Of a DNA stretch of 64,000 nucleotides, positions 46,566 to 54,295 are shown in pieces (the stretch's first letter is position 1; each line of letters starts with the position of its first letter). The notes below the pieces were generated by a model that was not told the DNA's origin, made no database searches, and saw only the letters and a list, made by a program, of their open reading frames with translations. Origin of the DNA: Variovorax flavidus (GTDB lineage: Bacteria > Pseudomonadota > Gammaproteobacteria > Burkholderiales > Burkholderiaceae_C). The position numbers and the translations under genes are program-made. Location of the stretch: NCBI RefSeq assembly GCF_030317145.1, contig NZ_JASZYE010000003.1, positions 372,001-436,000 of the forward strand, given 5' to 3'.

Positions 46566-46654
46566 GCGGATCATTGTCCCGGAAGTCCGCGATGCCGCGC
46601 CAGGGTGACCGAAGTGTCATGCCGGCGGAGTAGGCTGCGCCTTCTTTCAGCAAG

Positions 46655-47881
46655 ATGGAGAAGACGACCGTGACGCCTTTCAAGACCCGCACCGCCACGA
46701 CGGCACTGGCCGTGACCGCAGCGCTCGGCCTCGCCGCGTGCACTGCGCCCGGCACCACCGCCTCGTCAAGCCGCCTGCCCACGCTCGACGGCCAGCCGCC
46801 GCTGGTGGTGGCGCATCGCGGCGCCTCCGGCTACCTGCCGGAAGAGACGCTGGAAGCCTATGCCCGCGCCATCGAACTGGGCGCCGACTACGTCGAGATG
46901 GACCTCGTCTCCACCAGGGACGGCGTGCTCATCACCCGCCACGATCCCAATCTCGCCATCAGCACCGACGTCGCCACGCGGCCGGAGTTCGCGGCCCGCA
47001 AGAAGACCATCCAGGTCGATGGCGAAACGCAGACCGGCTGGTTCAGCAACGACTTCACGCTGGAGGAAATCAAGCGCCTCGGCGCCATCTCGACCGATGC
47101 CGAACGGCCGCAGCAGTTCAACGGCCGCTACAAGGTGCCGACCTTCCAGGAAGTCATCGATCTCGCGAAGGCGAAGTCGCGCGAAACGGGCCGCACCATC
47201 GGCATCTATCCGGAGACGAAGAACCCCACCTATTTCCGCGACCTGGGCCTGCCGATGGAGGACAAGCTCATCGCCGCGCTCGACGCCGCGGGCTGGAACA
47301 GCCGGAGCGCTCCGGTCTTCGTGCAGTCCTTCGAGCCGGGCAGCCTCAAGTACATGAAGGGCAAGGGGCTCAAGACCCGGACCGTGCAACTCATCGACGG
47401 CGACGGCATCGACATGAAGACCGGTGCGATGACCTACGCCGTGCCGGTCGACCGACCCTACGAATGGACCAAGGCGGGAGACAGGCGCAACTTCGACGTC
47501 ATGGTCACGCCGGCCGGGCTGGCCGAGATCAAGACCTACGCCGATGGCATCGGCCCGTGGAAGCGCTACATCGTGAGCATCAAGGGCACGGTCGGCGCCG
47601 ACGGCAAGCCGGTCGACGTGAACCGCGACGGCAAGATCAACGATGCCGACGCCACTTCGACAGCGCCGACCAGCCTGGTGGCGGACGCGCACAAGGCGGG
47701 GCTCTTCGTGCACCCCTTCACCTTCCGCAACGAATCGCGCCGGCTCGCGTCCGACTACAAGGGCGACGCGGGCAACGAATACATGGTGTTCTATCGCCTC
47801 GGCGTGGACGGCGTCTTCTCCGATTTCACCGACACCGCGCTGGCCGCGCGCGGCACGTGGCTGAAGGAAACGGGGCGCTGA
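46655..47881 (+). CDS. glpQ: glycerophosphodiester phosphodiesterase lipoprotein
   Basis: Periplasmic GlpQ-type enzyme that cleaves glycerophosphodiesters to glycerol 3-phosphate and an alcohol. 408 residues. The signal peptide ends in a lipobox with Cys29 (LGLAAC), so a lipid-anchored form is expected. Catalytic-domain motifs are LVVAHRGASGYLPEETLEAYARAIELGADYVEMDLVSTRDGVLITRHDPNL and GIYPETKNPTYF. A calcium-loop-like segment, DVNRDGKINDAD, occurs near residue 330. GTG 46670 with GGAGAAG upstream is an alternative start. Divergent from argE; no ugp or glpT genes nearby. Confidence 0.88.
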   Translation: MEKTTVTPFKTRTATTALAVTAALGLAACTAPGTTASSSRLPTLDGQPPLVVAHRGASGYLPEETLEAYARAIELGADYVEMDLVSTRDGVLITRHDPNLAISTDVATRPEFAARKKTIQVDGETQTGWFSNDFTLEEIKRLGAISTDAERPQQFNGRYKVPTFQEVIDLAKAKSRETGRTIGIYPETKNPTYFRDLGLPMEDKLIAALDAAGWNSRSAPVFVQSFEPGSLKYMKGKGLKTRTVQLIDGDGIDMKTGAMTYAVPVDRPYEWTKAGDRRNFDVMVTPAGLAEIKTYADGIGPWKRYIVSIKGTVGADGKPVDVNRDGKINDADATSTAPTSLVADAHKAGLFVHPFTFRNESRRLASDYKGDAGNEYMVFYRLGVDGVFSDFTDTALAARGTWLKETGR

Positions 47882-47936
47882 TCCGGAGAGGGCACGTTCT
47901 TTGCGGGCACTCCCCGCAAAGCCTAGACTCCTGCCC

Positions 47937-49151
47937 ATGAAACTCATCGATTCCCTCGTCACCCAGGCGGCCGGCATCGCCGCAGTTCGACGCGATCTGC
48001 ACGCCCATCCCGAACTCTGCTTCCAGGAAGTCCGCACCGCCGACGTGGTGGCGGCCAAGCTCACGGAATGGGGCATCCCGATCCACCGCGGGCTCGGCAC
48101 CACCGGCGTCGTCGGGATCGTCAAGAATGGCACCAGCACGCGAGCCGTCGGCCTTCGTGCGGACATGGACGCACTGCCCGTCACCGAGCTCAACACGTTC
48201 GCGCATGCGAGCCAGCACCCCGGCAAGATGCACGCCTGCGGGCACGACGGTCACACGGCCATGCTGCTCGCTGCAGCGCAGCATCTGGCGAAGCACCGCA
48301 ACTTCGACGGCACCGTCTACCTGATCTTCCAGCCCGCCGAAGAAGGCGGCGGCGGCGCGCGCGAGATGGTCAAGGAGGGGCTCTTCGAACAGTTCCCGAT
48401 GGAAGCCGTCTTCGGCATGCACAACTGGCCCGGCATGAAGGCCGGCCAGTTCGCCGTCAGCCCCGGTCCGGCGATGGCATCGAGCAACGAGTTCACCATC
48501 ACGATCCGCGGCAAGGGCGGCCATGCTGCACTGCCGCATACGGGCGTCGATCCGGTGCCTGTCGCATGCGAAATGGTGCAGGCCTTCCAGACCATCATCA
48601 CGCGCAACAAGAAGCCGACCGATGCCGGCGTGATCTCGGTCACGATGATCCACGCGGGCGAGGCCAACAACGTGATTCCCGACACCTGCGAACTCAAGGG
48701 AACCGTGCGCACCTTCACGCTGGAAGTGCTCGACATGATCGAGACGCGCATGAAGAAGATCGCCGAGCACGTGAGCGCCGCCCATGACGCGTCGTGCGAC
48801 TTCCATTTCCACCGCAACTACCCGCCGACCATCAACACCGCCGCCGAAGCGAACTTCGCCCGCCGCGTGATGGCCGGCATCGTCGGCGAGGACAACGTGC
48901 TGGTGCAGGAGGCGGCCATGACCGCGGAGGATTTCGCCTTCATGCTGCTGGCCAAGCCGGGCGCCTATGCCTTCATCGGCAACGGCGACGGCAGCCACCG
49001 CGCCATGCACCACGGCGGCGGCCCGTGCATGCTGCACAACGCGAGCTACGACTTCAACGACGACCTGATCCCGCTGGGCGCGACCTGCTGGGTTCAGTTG
49101 GCCGAGCAGTTCCTGAACACGCCGAAGAACACCGAGGGGGCCGCGGCATGA
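47937..49151 (+). CDS. M20 family amidohydrolase (hippurate hydrolase-like)
   Basis: 404 residues. Metal-binding and catalytic elements of the M20D subfamily are present: RRDLHAHPELCFQE, GLRADMDALPVTE, GKMHACGHDGHTAMLL, FQPAEEGGGGAREMVKEGLFE, GKGGHAALPHTGVDPV, MTAEDFAFM and the terminal HNASYDFNDDLIPLG. Such enzymes hydrolyse N-acyl amino acids (hippurate, indole-3-acetyl conjugates and others); specificity cannot be read from the sequence. Start at ATG 47937. The stop overlaps the ATG of the DUF2817 peptidase gene, suggesting a joint catabolic or scavenging role. Confidence 0.88.
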   Translation: MKLIDSLVTQAAGIAAVRRDLHAHPELCFQEVRTADVVAAKLTEWGIPIHRGLGTTGVVGIVKNGTSTRAVGLRADMDALPVTELNTFAHASQHPGKMHACGHDGHTAMLLAAAQHLAKHRNFDGTVYLIFQPAEEGGGGAREMVKEGLFEQFPMEAVFGMHNWPGMKAGQFAVSPGPAMASSNEFTITIRGKGGHAALPHTGVDPVPVACEMVQAFQTIITRNKKPTDAGVISVTMIHAGEANNVIPDTCELKGTVRTFTLEVLDMIETRMKKIAEHVSAAHDASCDFHFHRNYPPTINTAAEANFARRVMAGIVGEDNVLVQEAAMTAEDFAFMLLAKPGAYAFIGNGDGSHRAMHHGGGPCMLHNASYDFNDDLIPLGATCWVQLAEQFLNTPKNTEGAAA

Positions 49152-50248
49152 TCGGCGTCGGCGAGGCCTTCTCGTCCCGCTACATGCTGGCCCGGCAGAA
49201 GTTCCTGAAGGCCTGTGCAAGCGCCGGCCTCACTGTCCGCTCGCATGTTCATCCCCTGAAGGGGCGCGATGGCGAGGAACTGGCGATGGACGTCGCCCTC
49301 GACGGCAACCCCGATGCCCAGCGCCTGCTGATCGTGACCAGCGCCTGCCACGGCGTCGAGGGCTATTGCGGCAGCGGCGTGCAGATCTTCGCGCTGCACG
49401 ATGACGAATGGCGCGCGAAGGCGCGCGACCAGGGCGTCGCGGTGTTGTATGTGCATGCGCTGAATCCGCACGGCTTCTCGCACGTCCGGCGGGTGACGCA
49501 CGAGAACGTCGACCTCAACCGCAACTTCTTCGATTTCGACGAGCCCTTGCCCGTCAACGAGCCCTATGCCAGCCTGCATGCGCTGCTGCTGCCGGCCGAG
49601 TGGCCGCCCACCGCAGAGAACCACGCAGCGATCGCCGCGTGGATCGACCAGCACGGCGCAGTTGCCTTCCAGGCGGCAGTGACGCGCGGGCAGTACCAGT
49701 TTGCGGACGGGCTCTTCTTCGGCGGCAACGCGCCGACCTGGAGCAACAAGACCATCCGCGACGTGCTGCGAACGCATGCGCAATCCGCGCGACAGCTCGC
49801 GTGGATCGACCTGCACACCGGCCTGGGTCCGAATGGAATCGGCGAGCGCATCTTTTCCTGCAAGGACGACAAGGCGGCCTACGCACGCGCCAACGCCTGG
49901 TGGGGCACGCCCGCGGCGCCCGTCACGTCCATCTACGACGGCTCATCGACTTCCGCGTTCCTCACCGGGCTCATGTGGAACTCGGTCTACGAAGAGTGCC
50001 CGCGCGCCGAGTACACCGGCATTGCACTGGAATACGGAACCGTGCCCGTCATGGAGGTGATGGGCGCGCTGCGCGGGGATCACTGGCTGCACCAGCATCC
50101 CGAGGCGCCAGAGGAACTGGCGGCGTCGATCCGCGCACGGATGCTGGAGGCGTTCTACACGGACAGCGATGCCTGGCGCGGACAGATCATCAGCCAGGCG
50201 CGGCAGGCGATGTTCCAGGCGGTCGATGGGCTGGCCGGAACGGCCTGA
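49148..50248 (+). CDS. DUF2817 / M14-like zinc carboxypeptidase family protein
   Basis: 366 residues. It matches DUF2817, a group related to M14 carboxypeptidases and succinylglutamate desuccinylases: SACHGVEGYCGSGVQ supplies the H..E zinc pair, VDLNRNFFDFD follows the NxNRN-like substrate motif, and WIDLHTGLG holds the third zinc ligand. ALEYGTVPVMEVMGALRGDHWLHQHP closes the domain. No signal peptide. It is coupled to the M20 amidohydrolase by an ATGA overlap. Substrate unknown. Confidence 0.83.
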   Translation: MIGVGEAFSSRYMLARQKFLKACASAGLTVRSHVHPLKGRDGEELAMDVALDGNPDAQRLLIVTSACHGVEGYCGSGVQIFALHDDEWRAKARDQGVAVLYVHALNPHGFSHVRRVTHENVDLNRNFFDFDEPLPVNEPYASLHALLLPAEWPPTAENHAAIAAWIDQHGAVAFQAAVTRGQYQFADGLFFGGNAPTWSNKTIRDVLRTHAQSARQLAWIDLHTGLGPNGIGERIFSCKDDKAAYARANAWWGTPAAPVTSIYDGSSTSAFLTGLMWNSVYEECPRAEYTGIALEYGTVPVMEVMGALRGDHWLHQHPEAPEELAASIRARMLEAFYTDSDAWRGQIISQARQAMFQAVDGLAGTA

Positions 50249-50254
50249 TCCCGG

Positions 50255-51028
50255 TCAGCCGGGCAGCAGACGCTCCTCGGCAATCACGAGCAGGCCATCC
50301 ATGATGAGCCCGTCCACCAGTTCGAAGTCGCCGTTCATGCTCGGGGCCATCTTCCACCCTGCCCCGCCCGTCATATAGCAGGCCGGCTCGGCGCCGCAAT
50401 GCGCGCGCACGTGCTGCACCATGCGCTCGACCGCGCCGGCAATCGCATAGGTGCCACCGCTGGTCAGGGCGTCGCTGGTATTGGTCGGAAACTCGCGCAC
50501 GTCGCCGGTCGGCACATGCAGGCCGGCGGTGCCGGATTCCAGCGCGCGCAGCATGATCCCGTGGCCCGGCAGGATGAAGCCGCCGAGAAACTTTCCGTTG
50601 GTGTCCACGGCCTCCACTGTGACGGCGGTGCCGATCATCACCACGACCATCGGCCGCGCGGGCCCCTGCGTGAGCATGCGGTGGCGCGCCCCGATCATCG
50701 CGACCCACCGGTCGGCACCGAGGCGCGTCGGATGGTCGTAGCCATTGACGATGCCGGCTTCCGCCACGCTGGACACCACCCATCGCGGCGAGCAGTCGAA
50801 GCGCTCGACCACCTGCTCCTCGGCGCGGCGCCGCACGGCATCACCGGCGACCACGCAGCCGAGCATCGACGTCGGCGCGGGCAGTTCGGCCCATGGCCCC
50901 TCGGCGAGCCGCTCGATGTGGTCGAGAAATTCGGCCCCGTGCGCGACCAGCGTGGCACCGGGCCGCGCGGCATCGTAGAGGGACCACTTGAGACGGGTGT
51001 TACCGATGTCGATCGCGAGGAATGCCAT
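50255..51028 (-). CDS. coaX: type III pantothenate kinase
   Basis: Phosphorylates pantothenate, the first step of coenzyme A synthesis. 257 residues in the ASKHA fold: [17 protein letters not shown] (phosphate 1), [48 protein letters not shown] (phosphate 2) and YMTGGAGW. Type III enzymes need a monovalent cation and are not inhibited by CoA. Start at ATG 51028; ATG 51037 is three codons upstream. birA, the usual neighbour in betaproteobacteria, is not here. Convergent with the DUF2817 gene. Confidence 0.93.
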   Translation of the reverse strand: MAFLAIDIGNTRLKWSLYDAARPGATLVAHGAEFLDHIERLAEGPWAELPAPTSMLGCVVAGDAVRRRAEEQVVERFDCSPRWVVSSVAEAGIVNGYDHPTRLGADRWVAMIGARHRMLTQGPARPMVVVMIGTAVTVEAVDTNGKFLGGFILPGHGIMLRALESGTAGLHVPTGDVREFPTNTSDALTSGGTYAIAGAVERMVQHVRAHCGAEPACYMTGGAGWKMAPSMNGDFELVDGLIMDGLLVIAEERLLPG

Positions 51029-51143
51029 GCGCGGCATTATTGCGAGTTGTGCTTACGGTCGCTTGCACATGCGCCGGCCTGCCTCGTCGGGACGGTCATC
51101 TTCCGCGGTTAAAGTGGCTTTTCCAGTCATTCAAGGAGTAACC

Positions 51144-51605
51144 ATGGGTTTGCTAAGTTTCATCAAGGAAGCGGGCGAAAAACTGTTTGGCGGTTCGACT
51201 GCGCACGCAGCGGAACCCGATGCGAACAAGGTGGCCGCAGACGCCATCAAGACCTACATCGAGACCCAGAACCTCGGCCTCACGAACCTGGCGGTGGCCT
51301 ATGTCGCGACCAGCGGCGTGGTCACTCTGTCCGGCAACGCGCCTTCGCAGGAAGCCAGCGAGAAAGCCTCGCTCGCGGCAGGCAATGTCGCCAACGTCAC
51401 GCAGGTCGACAACAACCTGGAGGCACCGGCAGCGGACCCGGCCCAGTACCACGACGTGGTGCGCGGCGACACGCTCTCGGCCATCTCCAAGAAGTACTAC
51501 GGCGACGCCAACAAGTACAACGCGATCTTCGAGGCCAACAAGCCGATGCTGAGCCACCCGGACAAGATCTATCCCGGCCAGAAGCTCCGAATCCCGAAGC
51601 TCTGA
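51144..51605 (+). CDS. BON and LysM domain protein (YgaU/Kbp-like)
   Basis: 153 residues. A short N-terminus (GLLSFIKEAGEKLFGG) is followed by a BON domain (about 30-88, VAADAIKTYIETQNLGLTNLAVAYVATSGVVTLSGNAPSQEASEKA...NVTQVDNNL) and a C-terminal LysM domain (about 100-153, YHDVVRGDTLSAISKKYYGDANKYNAIFEANKPML...KIYPGQKLRIP). The architecture is that of E. coli Kbp/YgaU, a potassium-binding protein, which is cytoplasmic despite the LysM. Whether potassium is bound here is inference. AAGGAG lies seven bases before the ATG. Repeat copy 4 follows the stop. Confidence 0.9.
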   Translation: MGLLSFIKEAGEKLFGGSTAHAAEPDANKVAADAIKTYIETQNLGLTNLAVAYVATSGVVTLSGNAPSQEASEKASLAAGNVANVTQVDNNLEAPAADPAQYHDVVRGDTLSAISKKYYGDANKYNAIFEANKPMLSHPDKIYPGQKLRIPKL

Positions 51606-51608
51606 ACT

Positions 51609-51698
51609 CGCCCCCAGGCTTGCTCACTTCGTGTAGCCGCCTACCCCCTGCCGGGGGCATCACCTGCGGCCCGGCAGAGCCGGTTCCGCGGTGATTCT
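51609..51698 (+). repeat. dispersed intergenic palindromic repeat, copy 4
   Basis: Full-length copy between the convergent BON-LysM and rhodanese genes: CCCCCAGGCTTGCTCACTTC, CTACCCCCTGCCGGGGGCA, CCCGGCAGAGCCGGTTCCGC. It could serve as a bidirectional terminator here. Confidence 0.85.
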
Positions 51699-51720
51699 GG
51701 ACTCGCCCTCAGGGCTTCTT

Positions 51721-52185
51721 TCAGTTTTGTTTCCAGGGGAGGCCGCGGAGGCGCCAGCCGCCTTTGTGGCCGCGATGGCCCGCTTCGTCGGCGTCGCCTT
51801 CGAAGCCTTCCAGGATGTTGTAGGCCTCGATGCCCAGTTCGGTGGCGCGCTTGGCGGCGGCGATCGAGCGGACGCCGCTGCGGCAGAGAAGCACTGCCTT
51901 TTTTCCTGATGGCACTGCGGTGCGCAGGCCTTCGTTGAAATTCGGGTTGAAGGCCATGCCGGGCCACTGCTTCCAGGCCAAGCCGACGGCGCCGGGGACG
52001 TAGCCGACCCACTCGCGCTCTGCATCACTGCGCACGTCGACCAGCACGGCGTCGCCGCTGTTCATCCACTGTGCTGCCTGCTCGGGCGTGACGTCGCCCG
52101 CATAGCCTGTGGCGGGTCTCACGCCAAATCTGTCTCCGGTGGGTGCATTCGCCTGGGTTGGCGAACTCGTATCCGGCTGGGTCAT
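51721..52185 (-). CDS. rhodanese-domain sulfurtransferase family protein
   Basis: Single rhodanese domain, 154 residues, cytoplasmic. TPEQAAQWMNSGDAVLVDVRSDAEREWVGYVPGAVGLAW is the N-terminal half and VLLCRSGVRSIAAAKRATELGIEAYNILEGFEGDAD contains the active-site loop with the catalytic Cys in C-R-S-G-V-R-S. The loop is a standard six-residue type. The frame upstream of ATG 52185 is not rhodanese-like. The physiological sulfur acceptor is unknown. Divergent from the TRAP transporter operon. Confidence 0.9.
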   Translation of the reverse strand: MTQPDTSSPTQANAPTGDRFGVRPATGYAGDVTPEQAAQWMNSGDAVLVDVRSDAEREWVGYVPGAVGLAWKQWPGMAFNPNFNEGLRTAVPSGKKAVLLCRSGVRSIAAAKRATELGIEAYNILEGFEGDADEAGHRGHKGGWRLRGLPWKQN

Positions 52186-52280
52186 GGTGCTTTCGTCCTT
52201 GCGCGTTCTAGGGTTACTGCGGGTGGCGGGCCTTGCTTTCGCTCTGGAGGGCCCGGCCGATGAGGCCAATTTTTCTCCAG

Positions 52281-52306
52281 TTCGTGAAAACCCTCTTTGT
52301 CACGAA
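52281..52306. repeat. inverted repeat upstream of the TRAP operon
   Basis: TTCGTG (52281-52286) and CACGAA (52301-52306) form a 6-bp inverted repeat with a 14-base spacer in the 179-base divergent gap between the rhodanese gene and dctP. TATTAA (52315-52320) just downstream could be a -10 box, but no good -35 fits. A regulator site is possible; evidence is weak. Confidence 0.3.
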
Positions 52307-52364
52307 TGTTTACGTATTAAAGATGGCAGCCTGGATTGTCCAGACCAACCACCGGAGACACGCA

Positions 52365-53480
52365 ATGACAGAGAAACAACCGACCCGTCGACGCAGTCTG
52401 CTGAAAGGAGCGGCCGTTGCTGCCGGCGCGATGTCCGCGCCGATGGTCAGCATGGCACAGACCACTTCGCTGCGATTCCAGAGCACCTGGCCGGCGAAGG
52501 ACATCTTCCATGAATACGCCAATGACTTCGCCAAGAAGGTGAACGACATGGCCGGCGGCCGCCTGAAGATCGAGGTGCTGCCCTCCGGCGCGGTGGTGCC
52601 GGCATTCCAGCTGCTCGAGGCCGTGAACAAGGGCACGCTCGATGGCGGCCACGGCGTGGTGGCCTACCACTACGGCAAGAACTCCGCGCTGGCGCTCTGG
52701 GGCTCGGGCCCGGCCTACGGCATGGACCCGAACATGGTGCTCGCGTGGCACTACTACGGCGGCGGCAAGGCGCTGCTGGAGGAAATCTACAAGTCCATCA
52801 ACATGGACGTGGTGTCGTACCTCTACGGTCCGATGCCGACACAGCCGCTGGGCTGGTTCAAGAAGCCGATCGCCAAGGTCGAGGACCTGAAGGGCCTGAA
52901 GTACCGCACCGTCGGCCTTGCGGTCGACATCTTCACCGAGCTGGGCGCCGCGGTGAACCCGCTGCCCGGCGGCGAGATCGTGCCCGCGCTCGATCGCGGC
53001 CTGATCGACGCGGCCGAGTTCAACAACGCATCGAGCGACCGCGTGCTCGGCTTCCCCGACGTGGCGAAGAACTGCATGCTGCAGAGCTTCCACCAGAGCG
53101 GCGAGCAGTTCGAGATCCTGTTCAACAAGGGCAAGTACAACGCATTGCCGCAGGAGCTGCGCTCCGTCATCGACTACGCCGTGCAGGCGGCGAGCGCCGA
53201 CATGAGCTGGAAGGCCGTCGCCCGCAACACGCAGGACTACGTCGAGATGAAGAAGGCCGGCGTGAAGTTCTACAAGACCCCCGACGCCATCCTGCGCGCC
53301 CAGCTCGCGGCGTGGGACAAGACCATCGCCAAGAAGTCGGAGGAGAACGCGCTGTTCAAGAAGGTGCTCGAGTCGCAGAAGGCCTTCGCGCAGCCCGCCG
53401 GCCAGTGGCAGAACGACTACATGATCGATTTCAAGATGGCCTACAACCATTACTTCTCCGGCCAGGCGAAGAAGGCCTGA
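52365..53480 (+). CDS. TRAP transporter substrate-binding protein (DctP family)
   Basis: Periplasmic solute receptor of a tripartite ATP-independent transporter. 371 residues. The N-terminus has a twin-arginine type signal (RRRSLLKGAAVAAGAMSAPMVSMAQ), so folded export is likely. The mature part shows FQSTWPAKDIFHEYANDFAKKVNDMAGGRLKIEVLPSGAVVPAFQLLEAV and EDLKGLKYRTVGLAVDIFTELGAAVNPLPGGEIVPALDRGLIDAAEFNNASSD, the DctP ligand loop with the conserved Arg. Relatives of the TakP/2-keto acid type are likely, but the ligand is unproven. GGAG precedes ATG 52365; an intrinsic terminator follows the stop. Confidence 0.93.
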   Translation: MTEKQPTRRRSLLKGAAVAAGAMSAPMVSMAQTTSLRFQSTWPAKDIFHEYANDFAKKVNDMAGGRLKIEVLPSGAVVPAFQLLEAVNKGTLDGGHGVVAYHYGKNSALALWGSGPAYGMDPNMVLAWHYYGGGKALLEEIYKSINMDVVSYLYGPMPTQPLGWFKKPIAKVEDLKGLKYRTVGLAVDIFTELGAAVNPLPGGEIVPALDRGLIDAAEFNNASSDRVLGFPDVAKNCMLQSFHQSGEQFEILFNKGKYNALPQELRSVIDYAVQAASADMSWKAVARNTQDYVEMKKAGVKFYKTPDAILRAQLAAWDKTIAKKSEENALFKKVLESQKAFAQPAGQWQNDYMIDFKMAYNHYFSGQAKKA

Positions 53481-53497
53481 ACGCGATCCACCGCTGT

Positions 53498-53530
53498 CGC
53501 CTTCCGGTCCCGGCCGGAAGGCGTCTTTTT
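53498..53530 (+). terminator. intrinsic terminator between dctP and dctQ
   Basis: CGCCTTCCGG (53498-53507) pairs perfectly with CCGGAAGGCG (53514-53523) around a 6-base loop and is followed by TCTTTTT. It lies 18 bases after the dctP stop and 24 before the dctQ start, so it should lower transcription of the membrane subunits relative to the abundant binding protein. Confidence 0.85.
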
Positions 53531-53553
53531 GTCTGTCGTACCTCGGGCCGCCG

Positions 53554-54210
53554 ATGACAACCCAACAGATATTGCATGCCGCCGACCGCCTGAGCACGTG
53601 GACCGGCAAGACCTTTGCCTGGCTCATCGTCGCCCTGATGCTGGTGGTGTGCGCCGAGGTCTTCAAGCGCTATGCGCTCAATGCGCCGACCGCCTGGATC
53701 TACGACGTCAACAACATGATGTACGGCACGCTCTTCATGATGTGCGGGGCCTACACGCTGTCGCAGGACGGGCATGTGCGCGGCGACTTCCTCTACGGCA
53801 GCATGAAACCGCGCACCCAGGCCACGCTGGACCTGGTGCTCTACATCGCCTTCTTCCTCCCCGGCATCGGCGCCCTGACCTGGGCTGGCTGGGGCTACTA
53901 CCAGGACTCGCTGGCCATGCACGAGCAGACCTTCAACGCCACGCCGCTGCCGGTGTACCCCTTCAAGTTCGTCATTCCGGTGGCCGGCGCGATCGTGATG
54001 CTGCAAGGCCTCGCGGAAATCCTGCGCTGCGTGGTGTGCCTGCGCACCGGCGAATGGACACCGCGCCTGAAGGACGCGGAGGAAATGGACGTGGTCGAAC
54101 AGCAGCTCGCCAGCAGTACCTTCGTGGACGAGGAAGCGCGGCGCGACGTCATGGAACGCGCCAAGGACCTGGACGAAGCGGCTCGCCAACGCGGGAGGGA
54201 GTCGGCATGA
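53554..54210 (+). CDS. TRAP transporter small permease (DctQ family)
   Basis: 218 residues with four membrane helices typical of DctQ: FAWLIVALMLVVCAEVFKRY, WIYDVNNMMYGTLFMMCGAYTLSQDGHVRGDFL (the family signature), TLDLVLYIAFFLPGIGALTWAGWGYY, and FVIPVAGAIVMLQGLAEILRCVV. The C-terminal ~50 residues are charged and longer than in many DctQ proteins. It lies between a terminator and a copy of the dispersed repeat. Confidence 0.92.
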   Translation: MTTQQILHAADRLSTWTGKTFAWLIVALMLVVCAEVFKRYALNAPTAWIYDVNNMMYGTLFMMCGAYTLSQDGHVRGDFLYGSMKPRTQATLDLVLYIAFFLPGIGALTWAGWGYYQDSLAMHEQTFNATPLPVYPFKFVIPVAGAIVMLQGLAEILRCVVCLRTGEWTPRLKDAEEMDVVEQQLASSTFVDEEARRDVMERAKDLDEAARQRGRESA

Positions 54211-54229
54211 GCGCCGCACGGCCGCCCGA

Positions 54230-54290
54230 AGGCGATCGCCCCCGCGAGGGGGTGCGCGAAGCACACGCAGTGGCAAGCCTGGGGGGGATC
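54230..54290 (-). repeat. dispersed intergenic palindromic repeat, copy 5 (partial, divergent)
   Basis: Left half of the repeat in reverse orientation: on the minus strand CCCCCCAGGCTTGCCACTGC, GCACCCCCTCGCGGGGGC. It occupies the gap between dctQ and dctM, so it is transcribed within the operon. Confidence 0.65.
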
Positions 54291-54295
54291 ACATC

